Shown here: piece after piece, positions 18,174-26,797 of the stretch
How the letters are laid out: each line of letters begins with the position of its first letter
How positions within the stretch are numbered: position 1 is the stretch's first letter
Source of the DNA: an uncultured beta proteobacterium
GTDB taxonomy: Bacteria > Pseudomonadota > Gammaproteobacteria > Burkholderiales > Rhodocyclaceae
Direction of reading: 5' to 3'
DNA length: 64,000 nucleotides
Assembly: GCA_903908065.1 (NCBI GenBank)
Contig: CAIVQO010000090.1
Span: 163,278 to 227,277, forward strand
Notes under the pieces: generated by a model
Told to the model about the DNA's origin: nothing
What the model saw: only the letters and a program-made list of their open reading frames with translations
Databases searched by the model: none
Position numbers and translations under genes: made by a program

Positions 18174-19366
18174 GCCGCCTTGCGGCTATCGGCGAGGTAC
18201 CACAGCCAGCTCGCGAGCTGCAAGGCGAGCAGGCCGCCGAAGGTGATCTGGAACGCCTCGCGCGGCGCCTGGCCGGCAGCGCGCAGCGCGTCGACGGCGG
18301 CACCGAAGCCCCACTGGATGCCGAAGGCGCCAATGAACACCATCAGGTTGAGCGCGGTGTTCACGCGGCCCGCCAGTTCCGGGCCATAGTTCGATTGCAG
18401 CAGCGCGTAGGCCAGGTTGCCGACCGAGAACACCAGCCCAAGCGCCAGCCATAGCGGTTCGCTGGGGCCGATGCCGAGCACGATCAGCAGGGTGGCCAGC
18501 AGGCCGAGGCCCATGCCGCCCAGCAGCAGGCGCTCGGGGCCGAGGCCAAGCTGCGCCATCCGGTTGACGCCGAAGGCGATGCCGAGGAATCCCGTCAGCA
18601 TGCCGCCGGCCATCAGCAGCAGGTGGTGGGCGGCAACTTCCCGCGTCAGGCCCGAAAAATTCATCAGCCAGGGCACCGCCCATAATCCTTGCAAGGCCAT
18701 GAAGCCGCCGATGATCAGCGTCGATTGCGGCGCGTAGCGCCAGAAGGCGCGGCTGGTCAGCACGCCGACCAGGCCGGCCACCTGCTGCCGCAGCGGCACC
18801 GCCGCGCCGCCGGCCGCCTTTTCCGGCGTGCTGAAGATGCCCGCCGCGACGGCGACGCCGGCGATCGCCAGGCCGACAAATACCGTGCGCCAGCCGAAGG
18901 CGGGAATCGCCCAGGACAGCGGCGTCGACGCGGTCAGCGCACCGAGCCCCCCGGCAGCCATGATGGCGGCATTGAGCGAGGCCTGGCGCTCCGTGCCAAA
19001 CCATTGGCCGAAGGCCTTGAACGAGGCCATCAGGCAGGCCGACACGCCAAGACCGATCAGCGCGCGTGCCACCGCCAGCTGGGTCAATGACGTTCCCATG
19101 GCGAACAGCGCGCAACCGGCGGCGGCGATCAGCAGCAGGGTGCTTTCGACGCGGCGCGCACCCCAGCGGTCGAGCGCCAGGCCCAGCGGCAGCTGCACGG
19201 CGCCGAAAGCGAGCAGGTAGGCGCTGGTCAGCAGGCCGAGGTCGGCAGCCGAAACGCCCAGCTCGCGGGTGAGCTCCGGCGCGATCACCGCATTTACGTT
19301 GCGCAGAAAATAGGAGAAGTAATAGCCCGCCGCAAACGGCAGGAAAATGCGCAGCCAGAGGTTCAC
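18170..19366 (-). CDS. MFS transporter
   Basis: A 398-residue major facilitator with twelve predicted membrane segments. The first-loop signature LDRWGARRVESTLLL is clear, as are the N-terminal FLPFAAGYYFSYFLRNVNAV and the long hydrophobic helices after it. Substrate cannot be told from sequence; the family includes anion and nitrate-like carriers and sugar-phosphate antiporters. I place the start at GTG 19366 because it forms a GTGA overlap with the stop of the MOSC gene and has AAGGA just upstream. An ATG at 19393, nine codons further up, is the alternative. It is the last gene of a ROK-MOSC-MFS run. Confidence 0.82.
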   Translation of the reverse strand: MNLWLRIFLPFAAGYYFSYFLRNVNAVIAPELTRELGVSAADLGLLTSAYLLAFGAVQLPLGLALDRWGARRVESTLLLIAAAGCALFAMGTSLTQLAVARALIGLGVSACLMASFKAFGQWFGTERQASLNAAIMAAGGLGALTASTPLSWAIPAFGWRTVFVGLAIAGVAVAAGIFSTPEKAAGGAAVPLRQQVAGLVGVLTSRAFWRYAPQSTLIIGGFMALQGLWAVPWLMNFSGLTREVAAHHLLLMAGGMLTGFLGIAFGVNRMAQLGLGPERLLLGGMGLGLLATLLIVLGIGPSEPLWLALGLVFSVGNLAYALLQSNYGPELAGRVNTALNLMVFIGAFGIQWGFGAAVDALRAAGQAPREAFQITFGGLLALQLASWLWYLADSRKAA

Positions 19367-20040
19367 ACGGCGTCCTTGTTGTTTAGCAGCCATTCCATGC
19401 GGCTGCGGATCTTGCGTCCCCAGTCAGGCGTCAGACCTGGCGCCGACGCCAGCAGGTCGAGCAGCTGCAGCGACGGACGGGCCTCGCGCAGGCTGCGGTT
19501 GAAGCGGGCCAGGCTGATGGCGCCGGGCAGGCGTTCGACATGGGTCAGGGCATCGCCTGCGCTGCACTCGCCTGCGGCCAGGACGCGTAAATACCAGCCG
19601 GCGAGGCCGTGTTCGGCCACATGCGCGGCGACGCCCTCGACGCCGCAGCGGGCGTCGATCTTCCAGCACGGCGTGCGCGGCTGCGCGATTTGCAGGCGCG
19701 CCGTGCCCAGGCTGAAGATGTCGCCGATGCAGGCCGCCTCTTCGGTAATGCCGCGCGTTGAAAGATTTTCCCCCAGCCCGCCGGGATGGAGGTTGCGTGC
19801 CTCGGGAAAGGCCTGCGCCAGGGCGTCGTAGTGTTCGAGCGGAAACAGATGCACGGCCTTCTCGGGCCCGCCGTGGGCGCGCGGATCGGCGTGCTCGTCG
19901 CCTTCCAGTCCATCGCTGCCGATGCGCGCCGGGCAGGCCGGGACGTCCTTGGCGATGGCGCTGCCGCGGCTTTCCCCGGGCCGCCTACCGACGCGGCCGG
20001 TGAAGATGCCGCTGACGATGACCGGGGCGATCAGTTCCAT
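19363..20040 (-). CDS. MOSC-domain protein (YiiM-like)
   Basis: A 225-residue MOSC protein, a fold that binds molybdenum cofactor in the eukaryotic sulfurases and in YiiM/YuaD. Typical features are DGLEGDEHADPRAHGGPEKAVHLFP near residues 42-66, GLGENLSTRGI, and the conserved cysteine in QPRTPCWKIDARCG. A C-terminal 3-alpha segment (RSLREARPSLQLLDLLAS) matches YiiM. YiiM-type enzymes reduce N-hydroxylated bases with Mo cofactor. The ATG at 20040 overlaps the end of the ROK gene by 10 bp, giving translational coupling. Confidence 0.85.
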   Translation of the reverse strand: MELIAPVIVSGIFTGRVGRRPGESRGSAIAKDVPACPARIGSDGLEGDEHADPRAHGGPEKAVHLFPLEHYDALAQAFPEARNLHPGGLGENLSTRGITEEAACIGDIFSLGTARLQIAQPRTPCWKIDARCGVEGVAAHVAEHGLAGWYLRVLAAGECSAGDALTHVERLPGAISLARFNRSLREARPSLQLLDLLASAPGLTPDWGRKIRSRMEWLLNNKDAV

Positions 20041-20915
20041 AGCCAGGCCGCACCGCGCACGCCGGAGGAATCGCCGTGGCGGTGCTTCAGCAGCCGCGTC
20101 GCCACGTGGTCGGAAAACACCTGGGCGTCCCACAGGCGCGGCACGTTCTCGTAGAGCCGGTCGATGTTGGAGAGGCCGCCGCCCAGCACGATGACATCCG
20201 GATCGAGGATGTTGATGACCTGCGCCAGGGCGCGCGCCAGGCGGGCCTCGTAGCGGCGCAGGGTCGCGTCGCATGCGGCATCGCCTGCGCTGGCGTGCCG
20301 TGAGATTTCGTCGGCCTGAAAGTCGGCGCCGGTGATACGGCGATGGTCGGCCGCCAGCGCTGGCCCGGAGAGGTAGAGTTCGATGCAGTCCTGGCGTCCG
20401 CAGTAGCAGGCCAGCGCGAGCTGTTCGCCGGGCATTGGATTGTGTCCCCACTCGCCGGCGATGGCATTGGCGCCGACCAGGGGCTTGCCGCCGACCACGA
20501 TGCCGCCGCCGACCCCGGTGCCGAGGATCACGCCGAAGACCACGTCGGCGCCGGCGCCGGCGCCATCGACGGTTTCCGAAAGTGCGAAGCAGTTGGCGTC
20601 GTTGGCGAGACGCACTTCGCGCTGCAATACGGCCTGCAAGTCGCGCCTCAGCGGCTTGCCGATCAGGCAGGTGGAATTGGCATTCTTGATCAGGCCGGTC
20701 AGGCGCGACTCGGCCCCCGGGATGCCTACGCCCACCGTGCCACGGGCGCCGACTTTTTGCTCGGCGCGCTCGACCAGGCCGGCCACGGCCATTACGGTGC
20801 CCATGTAGTCGCCCTGCGGCGTGGGAATGCGTTCGCGCAGCACGATGGAATCATCGTCGCCGAAACAGGCGATTTCGATTTTGCTGCCGCCAAGGTCGAT
20901 TCCGGTTCTGAGCAT
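20031..20915 (-). CDS. ROK-family sugar kinase
   Basis: A 294-residue ROK kinase, probably fructokinase-like or N-acetyl-hexosamine kinase-like. The phosphate-binding DLGGSKIE is at residues 6-13, and GTGVGGGIVVGGKPLVGANAIAGEWGH carries the ROK signature. The zinc site reads CYCGRQDCIE, and the C-terminal GGGLSN motif closes the site. The start at 20915 gives MLRTGIDLGG, the family norm; an upstream ATG at 20942 adds nine unconserved residues. Two copies of the dispersed 23-bp repeat lie inside this gene, in opposite orientations and different frames, more than in any other gene here. Confidence 0.88.
   Translation of the reverse strand: MLRTGIDLGGSKIEIACFGDDDSIVLRERIPTPQGDYMGTVMAVAGLVERAEQKVGARGTVGVGIPGAESRLTGLIKNANSTCLIGKPLRRDLQAVLQREVRLANDANCFALSETVDGAGAGADVVFGVILGTGVGGGIVVGGKPLVGANAIAGEWGHNPMPGEQLALACYCGRQDCIELYLSGPALAADHRRITGADFQADEISRHASAGDAACDATLRRYEARLARALAQVINILDPDVIVLGGGLSNIDRLYENVPRLWDAQVFSDHVATRLLKHRHGDSSGVRGAAWLWN
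20319..20341 (-). repeat. Dispersed 23-bp repeat, copy 4 (in ROK gene)
   Basis: Minus-strand orientation. Reads GCCGTATCACC then GGCGCCGACTTT, two to three differences from consensus. Encodes RITGADFQ in the ROK frame, a different frame from most other copies. Confidence 0.6.
20734..20756 (+). repeat. Dispersed 23-bp repeat, copy 5 (in ROK gene)
   Basis: Plus-strand orientation, so antisense to the gene. The right 12 bases GGCGCCGACTTT are conserved apart from the first base; the left part is diverged (ACCGTGCCACG). The gene reads it as KVGARGTV at residues 54-61. Confidence 0.55.
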
Positions 20916-20987
20916 GGTGCCGATGTCCGCAAGAGCCGGCATGTTAGCGCGGCCCACGTTGGCTGCGGCGGCTCAGGTTCCGCGCTC

Positions 20988-22658
20988 CTAGTCTCCGCCG
21001 GCAACGCGAACCAGATTGCGTCCGTTTTCCTTGGCGACGTACAGCGCCTCGTCGGCCAGCCGCACCAGGGCGGCGGCGGAGTCGGCCGCATGGCCGGGCA
21101 AACCGGCAACGCCGATGCTGGCTGTGACCTGGAGCCCATCCACCACCAGTTCGGCGATGCGCTGCCGGATCGCTTCTGCAAAGCCTGCGCCGGCATCTTG
21201 GGTGACGCCGGGCATCACCACGATCAGTTCCTCGCCGCCATAGCGGCAGGGAATCTGGGCCGGGGCCGACAGTTCCAGCAGCACCTCGCCGATGGCGGCC
21301 AGCACGTGGTCGCCGCAGTCGTGGCCATGGGTGTCGTTGAACTTCTTGAAATGGTCGACGTCGATCATTGCCACCGCGACCGGCTGGCCGTAGCGCTTCC
21401 AGCGCTTGAATTCGGTCTCGATCACTTCGTCGAAATGCCGGCGGTTGAAGATCCCGGTCAGCGCGTCGGTGATCGACTGCTGCTCCAGGCGCGCCTCCAG
21501 CCGTTTTTCCTCGGTAACGTCGCGGATCAGTGCCGCCGAGCCGATCACCTCGCCATTGCGGATGGTGGAGGCGTGCACCGACAGGATACGGCCATGCCAG
21601 TGGAGGATGCCGGACGAATTCTTGCCGCCGTCATGCGCCAGCCGCGCCCGCATCCAATCGGGGTCGTCGAACAGTTCCAGAAATCCGTGTTCGGTGATTT
21701 CGCCGGCCGTGCGGCCGACGATGGCCTCGGCGGCACGATTCACCAGCACGATGCGCATCGCGCCATCGGTGACGACGATGCCGGTGCTGGCGCTGTGGAT
21801 CACCGTGTTCAGCTTGTTGCGCTCGTCGCGCAGTTGTTCCCAGGTCAGCTGCAGGTTCTGGTTCATGTGGTTGAAGGCCCGCGCCATGTCGCCGATTTCG
21901 TCTTGGCGCATCGCCTCAAGGCGCAGGCTGTTGTCACCTGCGGCGACGGTGTCCATGGCCCTGAGCACTTCGGTCAGCTTTTCCACCACGATGCGATGGG
22001 TGAACCAGTAGATCAGCGAAACGATGCCGATCAGCGCCGTGGCGATCACCAGCACCGCCAGTCGCCAGGTCTGCGCCACGTTGTGGTCCACTTCCTGCAT
22101 CGACACGGTGAAACTGATCACGCCCCGCACCGCATCGTCGTCGCCATGACACTTGTGACACGGGACGGCATTTTTGATCGGGCTCATGACCGTGACCAGG
22201 CGTTCGCCGCCGGGCTGGACCCGGTACTGGAACACGCGCTGCCCCTCGCGGTGCATGCGTTCCAGCGCGGGATCGTCGGCGGCGACGACGCGCACCGGTT
22301 CGACGCTGCGCGGAATGAACTCGAACTCCGGATTGCGCTGCTTGACCTGCTCGAAGGTCAGGTTGTCCACGAAGGCCTCGGTGCCGTCGGTGCGCAGGAT
22401 CTTGATGTCGATGATGCCGGGCACTTTTTCCACGCGGCTCGCGAGGTCGGGCGCGACCTTGGAATGCCCGCCCTGCATCAAGGCAGCCAGGCTTTCGGCG
22501 ACGCTGTCGGCCACCGAACCCAGCGCCGATTCGTTCTGCGCGACCGAAGCCGCTTCCTGGCGCAGGGCGTAGGTCAGCGTGAGGCCGAGGATGCCGAGGA
22601 TGATGACGCCGCCGACCGAAGCCAGCAGGCGATGGCCGATGTGGCGGAAGGCGATCAT
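20988..22658 (-). CDS. Diguanylate cyclase with periplasmic CXXCH haem motif (second of pair)
   Basis: A 556-residue membrane diguanylate cyclase. An N-terminal membrane segment (residues 12-32) leads into a periplasmic sensor domain carrying PCHKCHG at residues 166-172, a CXXCH c-type haem attachment motif. Then come a second membrane segment (190-215), HAMP, a PAS domain (VIHSASTGIVVTDG) and GGDEF with RYGGEEL, so synthesis of cyclic di-GMP is expected. Product control probably follows haem redox or gas binding; that is inference. The ATG at 22658 forms an ATGA overlap with the upstream cyclase, so both are made from one mRNA. Confidence 0.88.
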   Translation of the reverse strand: MIAFRHIGHRLLASVGGVIILGILGLTLTYALRQEAASVAQNESALGSVADSVAESLAALMQGGHSKVAPDLASRVEKVPGIIDIKILRTDGTEAFVDNLTFEQVKQRNPEFEFIPRSVEPVRVVAADDPALERMHREGQRVFQYRVQPGGERLVTVMSPIKNAVPCHKCHGDDDAVRGVISFTVSMQEVDHNVAQTWRLAVLVIATALIGIVSLIYWFTHRIVVEKLTEVLRAMDTVAAGDNSLRLEAMRQDEIGDMARAFNHMNQNLQLTWEQLRDERNKLNTVIHSASTGIVVTDGAMRIVLVNRAAEAIVGRTAGEITEHGFLELFDDPDWMRARLAHDGGKNSSGILHWHGRILSVHASTIRNGEVIGSAALIRDVTEEKRLEARLEQQSITDALTGIFNRRHFDEVIETEFKRWKRYGQPVAVAMIDVDHFKKFNDTHGHDCGDHVLAAIGEVLLELSAPAQIPCRYGGEELIVVMPGVTQDAGAGFAEAIRQRIAELVVDGLQVTASIGVAGLPGHAADSAAALVRLADEALYVAKENGRNLVRVAGGD

Positions 22659-24397
22659 GTCCCGCTCCCGGCGGCAACGACCTTGTTGCGGCCGCCGTGC
22701 TTGGCGGCATACAGCGCCGCATCGGCGCGTTCGATCAATTGCTCCGGTTGCGTCGCGCCGCTTTCGCGCAGGCCGGCGACGCCGATGCTGGTGGTCACCC
22801 TGAGGCCATCGACGCGCATTCCTTCGATGCAGGCGCGAATGCGTTCCGCCAGCAGCGTGGCGCCTTCTTGCGGCGTATCGCGGCAGATCAGGGTGAATTC
22901 CTCGCCGCCATAGCGGCACAGGGTATCCAGGTCGGCGCGCACGCAGGACAAGGCGGCGAGCGCGAACTGCCTGAGCACCCGGTCGCCCTGCGCGTGGCCG
23001 TACTTGTCGTTGAAGGTTTTGAAGTGGTCGATATCGAACATCAGCACCGCAAGGTCGCGATCCTGCTCCAGGGCGAGGCCGCATTCCTGTTTCAGCGCTT
23101 CGTCGAGCGCGCGGCGATTGGCCAGCCCGGTCAGGGCGTCGGTATTGGACAGTTCGCGCAGGCTTTGCTCGAGGCGCTTTTCCTCGGTCATGTTGCGGAT
23201 CAGCACGGCGTGCCCGAGCATGCCGCCGTCCTGACGGCGCAAGGTCGAAGCGTAGACGGCCAGGTGGCTGTTGCCATAGCGGAAGATGTCGTTGGCGCTG
23301 GCAAAGCCGGCGTTTTGCAGCGCGGATTCGATCCGCGCCGGGTGGTCGAACAGCTGCAGGAGGCCCTCGGCGATGATGCGCGACGCCGGTTTGCCGAGGA
23401 GGCGTTCGGCCGCCGGATTGACGAGGACGACGCGGCCCGTGCCATCGGTGACGACGATGCCTTCCTCCGCACCCATGAGTATGGTCGTGAGCTTGTTGTG
23501 TTCAGCGGTGAATCCGGCGTGGCGCTGCTGCAACTCCTGCGCCAGCGAATTGAAGGACTGCGCCAGGCGCGACAGTTCGTCCTGGCCGATGACCGGGATC
23601 CGGTGCTCGAGGTCGCCCGAGGCGATGCGCGCCATGGCATGGGAGACCTGCCCGATCGGGCGCACGATGAAGCGGCGCAGTACCGCGGCGGCGATCAGGA
23701 GCACCGCGCTGACGGCGATCGCCAGCACCAGCAGCGATTGGCGCCAGGTCTGGCGCACCTGCTCGCGCACCGGTTCGAGGTCGGAGCGGACTTCAAGCAC
23801 GCCCAGCACTTCCTGGTCGCGCCCGTGGCAGCGCTTGCAGCGCGCCAGGTTCTTGATCGGCAACAGGAAGGTCAGGTGCGGGTTGTCGTGCTGGGTGTCG
23901 TAAAAGAAGCTCAGCTGCTGGCTGCGAATGGCGCGCGTCAGGTTTTCGTCATCGGCGGCAAAGATCCGGTTCACCTCTTCGCGCGGACGCGGCTTGAAAT
24001 CCTCGGTATCCCGATACTCGTTGACCTGGCGGATGGTGGAGTTGTCGCGGAAGGCCTCCAGCCCGTTGGGCCGCAGGATGCGGATTTCGTCGATTTCCTG
24101 GACCCGCTTCAGGTTGTCGGCGAAGAGCCGGACCGCATCGGCCGAGGCGGTAAGCATGACCGATTGCAGGCCCTGGTTGATGCTGCCGAGGACCTGGTTG
24201 ATCGCCCTTTCGTTCTGCAGCAGGATGTTCTTTTCCTGCTGCTGGGTATAGAAGATCACCATCCCGCCAAAACCCAAGGCGATCACCAGGGAGATCGCCA
24301 GGGTCAGCCGGGTGCCGATCGACAGCAGGTGCCTGGCCTGCGCTTCGGCCTGGAACTCCGGCGCAGTTGCCCCGCGCGGTTCGTTGTTCGCGTTCAA
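22655..24397 (-). CDS. Diguanylate cyclase with periplasmic CXXCH haem motif (first of pair)
   Basis: A 580-residue paralogue of the next gene. Membrane segment at residues 28-50 (LTLAISLVIALGFGGMVIF), periplasmic domain with ARCKRCHGRD at 185-194 (CXXCH at 187-191), second membrane segment near 218-240, HAMP, PAS and GGDEF with RYGGEEF. The two sensor domains share the layout ILRPNGLEAFRDN / ILRTDGTEAFVDN and a common LLPIKN / MSPIKN block just before the CXXCH. They look like a tandem duplication that has diverged. The ATG at 24397 has no strong ribosome site in view. Two palindromes 115-140 bp upstream may be control sites. Confidence 0.88.
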   Translation of the reverse strand: MNANNEPRGATAPEFQAEAQARHLLSIGTRLTLAISLVIALGFGGMVIFYTQQQEKNILLQNERAINQVLGSINQGLQSVMLTASADAVRLFADNLKRVQEIDEIRILRPNGLEAFRDNSTIRQVNEYRDTEDFKPRPREEVNRIFAADDENLTRAIRSQQLSFFYDTQHDNPHLTFLLPIKNLARCKRCHGRDQEVLGVLEVRSDLEPVREQVRQTWRQSLLVLAIAVSAVLLIAAAVLRRFIVRPIGQVSHAMARIASGDLEHRIPVIGQDELSRLAQSFNSLAQELQQRHAGFTAEHNKLTTILMGAEEGIVVTDGTGRVVLVNPAAERLLGKPASRIIAEGLLQLFDHPARIESALQNAGFASANDIFRYGNSHLAVYASTLRRQDGGMLGHAVLIRNMTEEKRLEQSLRELSNTDALTGLANRRALDEALKQECGLALEQDRDLAVLMFDIDHFKTFNDKYGHAQGDRVLRQFALAALSCVRADLDTLCRYGGEEFTLICRDTPQEGATLLAERIRACIEGMRVDGLRVTTSIGVAGLRESGATQPEQLIERADAALYAAKHGGRNKVVAAGSGT

Positions 24398-24512
24398 GGC
24401 TCAGTGCCCGGCCGGCGACGGCGCGGGCGGGGGTCGCGAACATTCGGGGCGAGCAAAGCGGTCACCGGGTCCTCCGTAGCTCGTCCGGTTTCGCTGCCTG
24501 CGCCCGGACTGT

Positions 24513-24538
24513 AATTGGCCAATTGCGGAATTCCGCAA
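24513..24538. promoter_or_regulatory. Two abutting palindromes upstream of the cyclase pair
   Basis: AATTGGCCAATT (24513-24524) and TTGCGGAATTCCGCAA (24523-24538) are both perfect palindromes and share two bases. They lie 116 bp upstream of the first cyclase gene in a 283-bp gap that also holds TACCTAGGTA at 24643-24652. Perfect 12- and 16-bp palindromes side by side suggest dimeric regulator sites. Confidence 0.4.
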
Positions 24539-24680
24539 CGCCCTGGCCGCCGGCCGTCGGGATCGCGGAGTCCCGGATGGTCTCAAAGCCGGACGCTCTT
24601 GTTGATCCGTGGAAAGCGCGGAAAACTGCGGATGCTACTTAGTACCTAGGTAATAGACGAAAGCCCTACCTTACGCATGC

Positions 24681-26732
24681 CTATTTGCCGAACAGTCCCT
24701 TTAGCTTGTCCTTGACCTGATCCTGGGCCTTGGCCTTGATTTCAGACGATTTTTCCTCGACCTTGGCCTTCGCGGCATCGCCCACCAGGCTGCCGAGTTC
24801 AAGCTTGTAGGCCAGGGCCTCGAAGGGGCCGCTGACGCGCACCGGGACGGTAAGGCCCTTCAGGTGTTCCAGGCCCTGGCCGCCCTGCCCCGTGCTGCTG
24901 GCGACGACGCTGGCCTTGGCCAGGTAGTTCATCTGCCCGGCGCCGATGTCGATGTCGCCGGCGCCGGAAAGGCGCAGGAAAGGCGATTTCATCGACAGGT
25001 CTTCGTTGTGCGCGACACCGTTGGCGATTTTCAGCGAGGCGCCGAGTTCGGAGAAATCGGTTTTGTCGCCGGCCTTGGCCTGTTGTGTCGAATCCTGCTT
25101 CGATCCCAGCTTGCCCTTGATGTCGCGCAGCGACTGCGCCAGGTTGATGCCCTTGATGGCGCCATCCTTGAGGCTCAGCGAGGCCGTGCCGGCAAGCGCC
25201 TTCTTCATGGCGGCGACGCTGTCGCCGCGGCTGGTGATATCAAGCGCCAGGTTGCCGCGGCCTTCGAGCAGGTCCTTGTCGGCCAGATCCTTCATCAGCG
25301 GATTGATGCTGATGCCGGAGAGGTTCTGCTTCAGCGCCAGCTGGTTGCCGTTGGCATTGAGCATGAGGCTGCCGGCGGCGCTGCCCTCGTAGAGGTTGAG
25401 GCTGATCGGCGCCACGTCGAGGCGCCCGCCGGCCAGCTTGAGCGTGGCATTCAGCTTGGTGAGCTTCAGCTTCGAGGCTTGCAGCGCGCCGATGCGGATG
25501 CTGCCATGCACGTCGTGGCCTTTGAGCGCCGAGAAATCGAGCTTGTCGTCGCCGGGCGCCTTCTGCGCCGGTGTATTGGCGGTGGGTGGCAGGTACTTGT
25601 CGACGTTCAGCTGGTCGATGTCGAGCTCGAAACCCAGCGCCAGCGGCGCAAATTTCGCGAGGTTGAGCTTGAGCGCGATCTTCGATTCGTCGAAGCGGGT
25701 GCCTAGCTCCAGCGCCGCGCTTTGCCGGGCCAGGTCGGCGCGCAATTTGCCGCTGATCGGCAGGGATAGCTGCTTCATCGGCATTTGCGGGCTGGCGAGG
25801 TCCACCTTGCCAGCCAGGTTTTCCAGCGCCAGCGTCTGCGCGGCAAGATCGGCCGCCACCGGCGATTCGAGGCGGCCCTTTACCGTTGCCTCGCCCGCCT
25901 TGGCGTCGAGTTCGAGCGCAAGCTTGCCGATCTTCAGTGCCTGGGTGTTGCCCTCAACGCCCGACAGCACCAGCTTTGCGGCGACATTGCGGCCGCTGCC
26001 GGACAGCAGGGCCGACAGGCTCAGCGTCTCGCCGCCGGATTTTTCGGGCGAGAGCTGCAGCCGCGGCGCTTCCAGTTTCAGTTCGAAGTTGTCGGCGCCG
26101 GTCTTGCCCGTGGCGGAAACTGCCAGTGCGTCGATGGCCAGGCTGCGTTGGGCGCCGTCGGCGCGAATGCGGCCGCTGCCGATGTCCAGTTGCGAGAGGG
26201 CCGTGGTGCTGCCGGACTTTTCGTCACGCCAGGTGAGCTGCGCGTTCGACAGCCGAATGCCGGCAATGTCGAGCTGAACGGGCGCGCTCGCCGTGGTGTC
26301 AGCGCCGACTTTCGGCGCGGCTTTGGCGGCGCTGCCGTCGCCGATCAGGTCGGCGATGTTGAGCGTGCCGTCCTTGTGTTTCACCAGCGTGGCCTTGAGC
26401 CCGGCGACCTCGATGCGCTGCACCTGCACCTGCTTCGACAGCAGGGGCATCACCGCCACGGCGACGCGCGCCGAATCGAGCGCGGCGAATTCCTGCTTTC
26501 CACCCGGTTCCGAAAGGCTGACCCGGCCGAGGTTCAGGGCTACTTCCGGCCACACCGAAAGTTCCACCTTGCCGGCGATATCGAGTTTGCGCTGCTTCTG
26601 TTCCAGCACCACGCGACTCAGTTCCGACTTCAGCTTTTCGCCGTCGAACAGCGCGAACAGCAGTCCGATGCCGATCGCGACCAGTGCGACGAGGATGCCC
26701 AGGGCGATACCGAGGATGCGCAAAGCCTTCAT
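24681..26732 (-). CDS. AsmA-family envelope protein
   Basis: A 683-residue AsmA-type protein with one N-terminal membrane anchor (ILGIALGILVALVAIGIGLLFALF, residues 4-27) and a long repeated-beta periplasmic body. AsmA proteins form hydrophobic grooves that help move phospholipids to the outer membrane. The N-terminal domain reads KLKSELSRVVLEQKQRKLDIAG with LNLGRVSLSEP; the C-terminal AsmA_2-type block contains GRGNLALDITSRGDS and GAIKGINLAQSLRDIKGKL. The start was placed at ATG 26732, not the TTG at 26750, because GGGAA precedes it and the anchor follows. The dispersed repeat encodes KVGADTTA at residues 141-148, in an Ala-rich linker. Confidence 0.88.
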   Translation of the reverse strand: MKALRILGIALGILVALVAIGIGLLFALFDGEKLKSELSRVVLEQKQRKLDIAGKVELSVWPEVALNLGRVSLSEPGGKQEFAALDSARVAVAVMPLLSKQVQVQRIEVAGLKATLVKHKDGTLNIADLIGDGSAAKAAPKVGADTTASAPVQLDIAGIRLSNAQLTWRDEKSGSTTALSQLDIGSGRIRADGAQRSLAIDALAVSATGKTGADNFELKLEAPRLQLSPEKSGGETLSLSALLSGSGRNVAAKLVLSGVEGNTQALKIGKLALELDAKAGEATVKGRLESPVAADLAAQTLALENLAGKVDLASPQMPMKQLSLPISGKLRADLARQSAALELGTRFDESKIALKLNLAKFAPLALGFELDIDQLNVDKYLPPTANTPAQKAPGDDKLDFSALKGHDVHGSIRIGALQASKLKLTKLNATLKLAGGRLDVAPISLNLYEGSAAGSLMLNANGNQLALKQNLSGISINPLMKDLADKDLLEGRGNLALDITSRGDSVAAMKKALAGTASLSLKDGAIKGINLAQSLRDIKGKLGSKQDSTQQAKAGDKTDFSELGASLKIANGVAHNEDLSMKSPFLRLSGAGDIDIGAGQMNYLAKASVVASSTGQGGQGLEHLKGLTVPVRVSGPFEALAYKLELGSLVGDAAKAKVEEKSSEIKAKAQDQVKDKLKGLFGK
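26290..26312 (+). repeat. Dispersed 23-bp repeat, copy 6 (in asmA-family gene)
   Basis: Core AGCGCCGACTTT is exact and the left end GCCGTG is kept; the middle is GTGTC instead of TCGCC. Read by the minus-strand gene as KVGADTTA. Confidence 0.65.
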
Positions 26733-26797
26733 GCCGATTTCCCGATTCAAAAAAATTGCGATAGATTGTGGAGGTTATCAGACCAAGTTGGGTTGCC

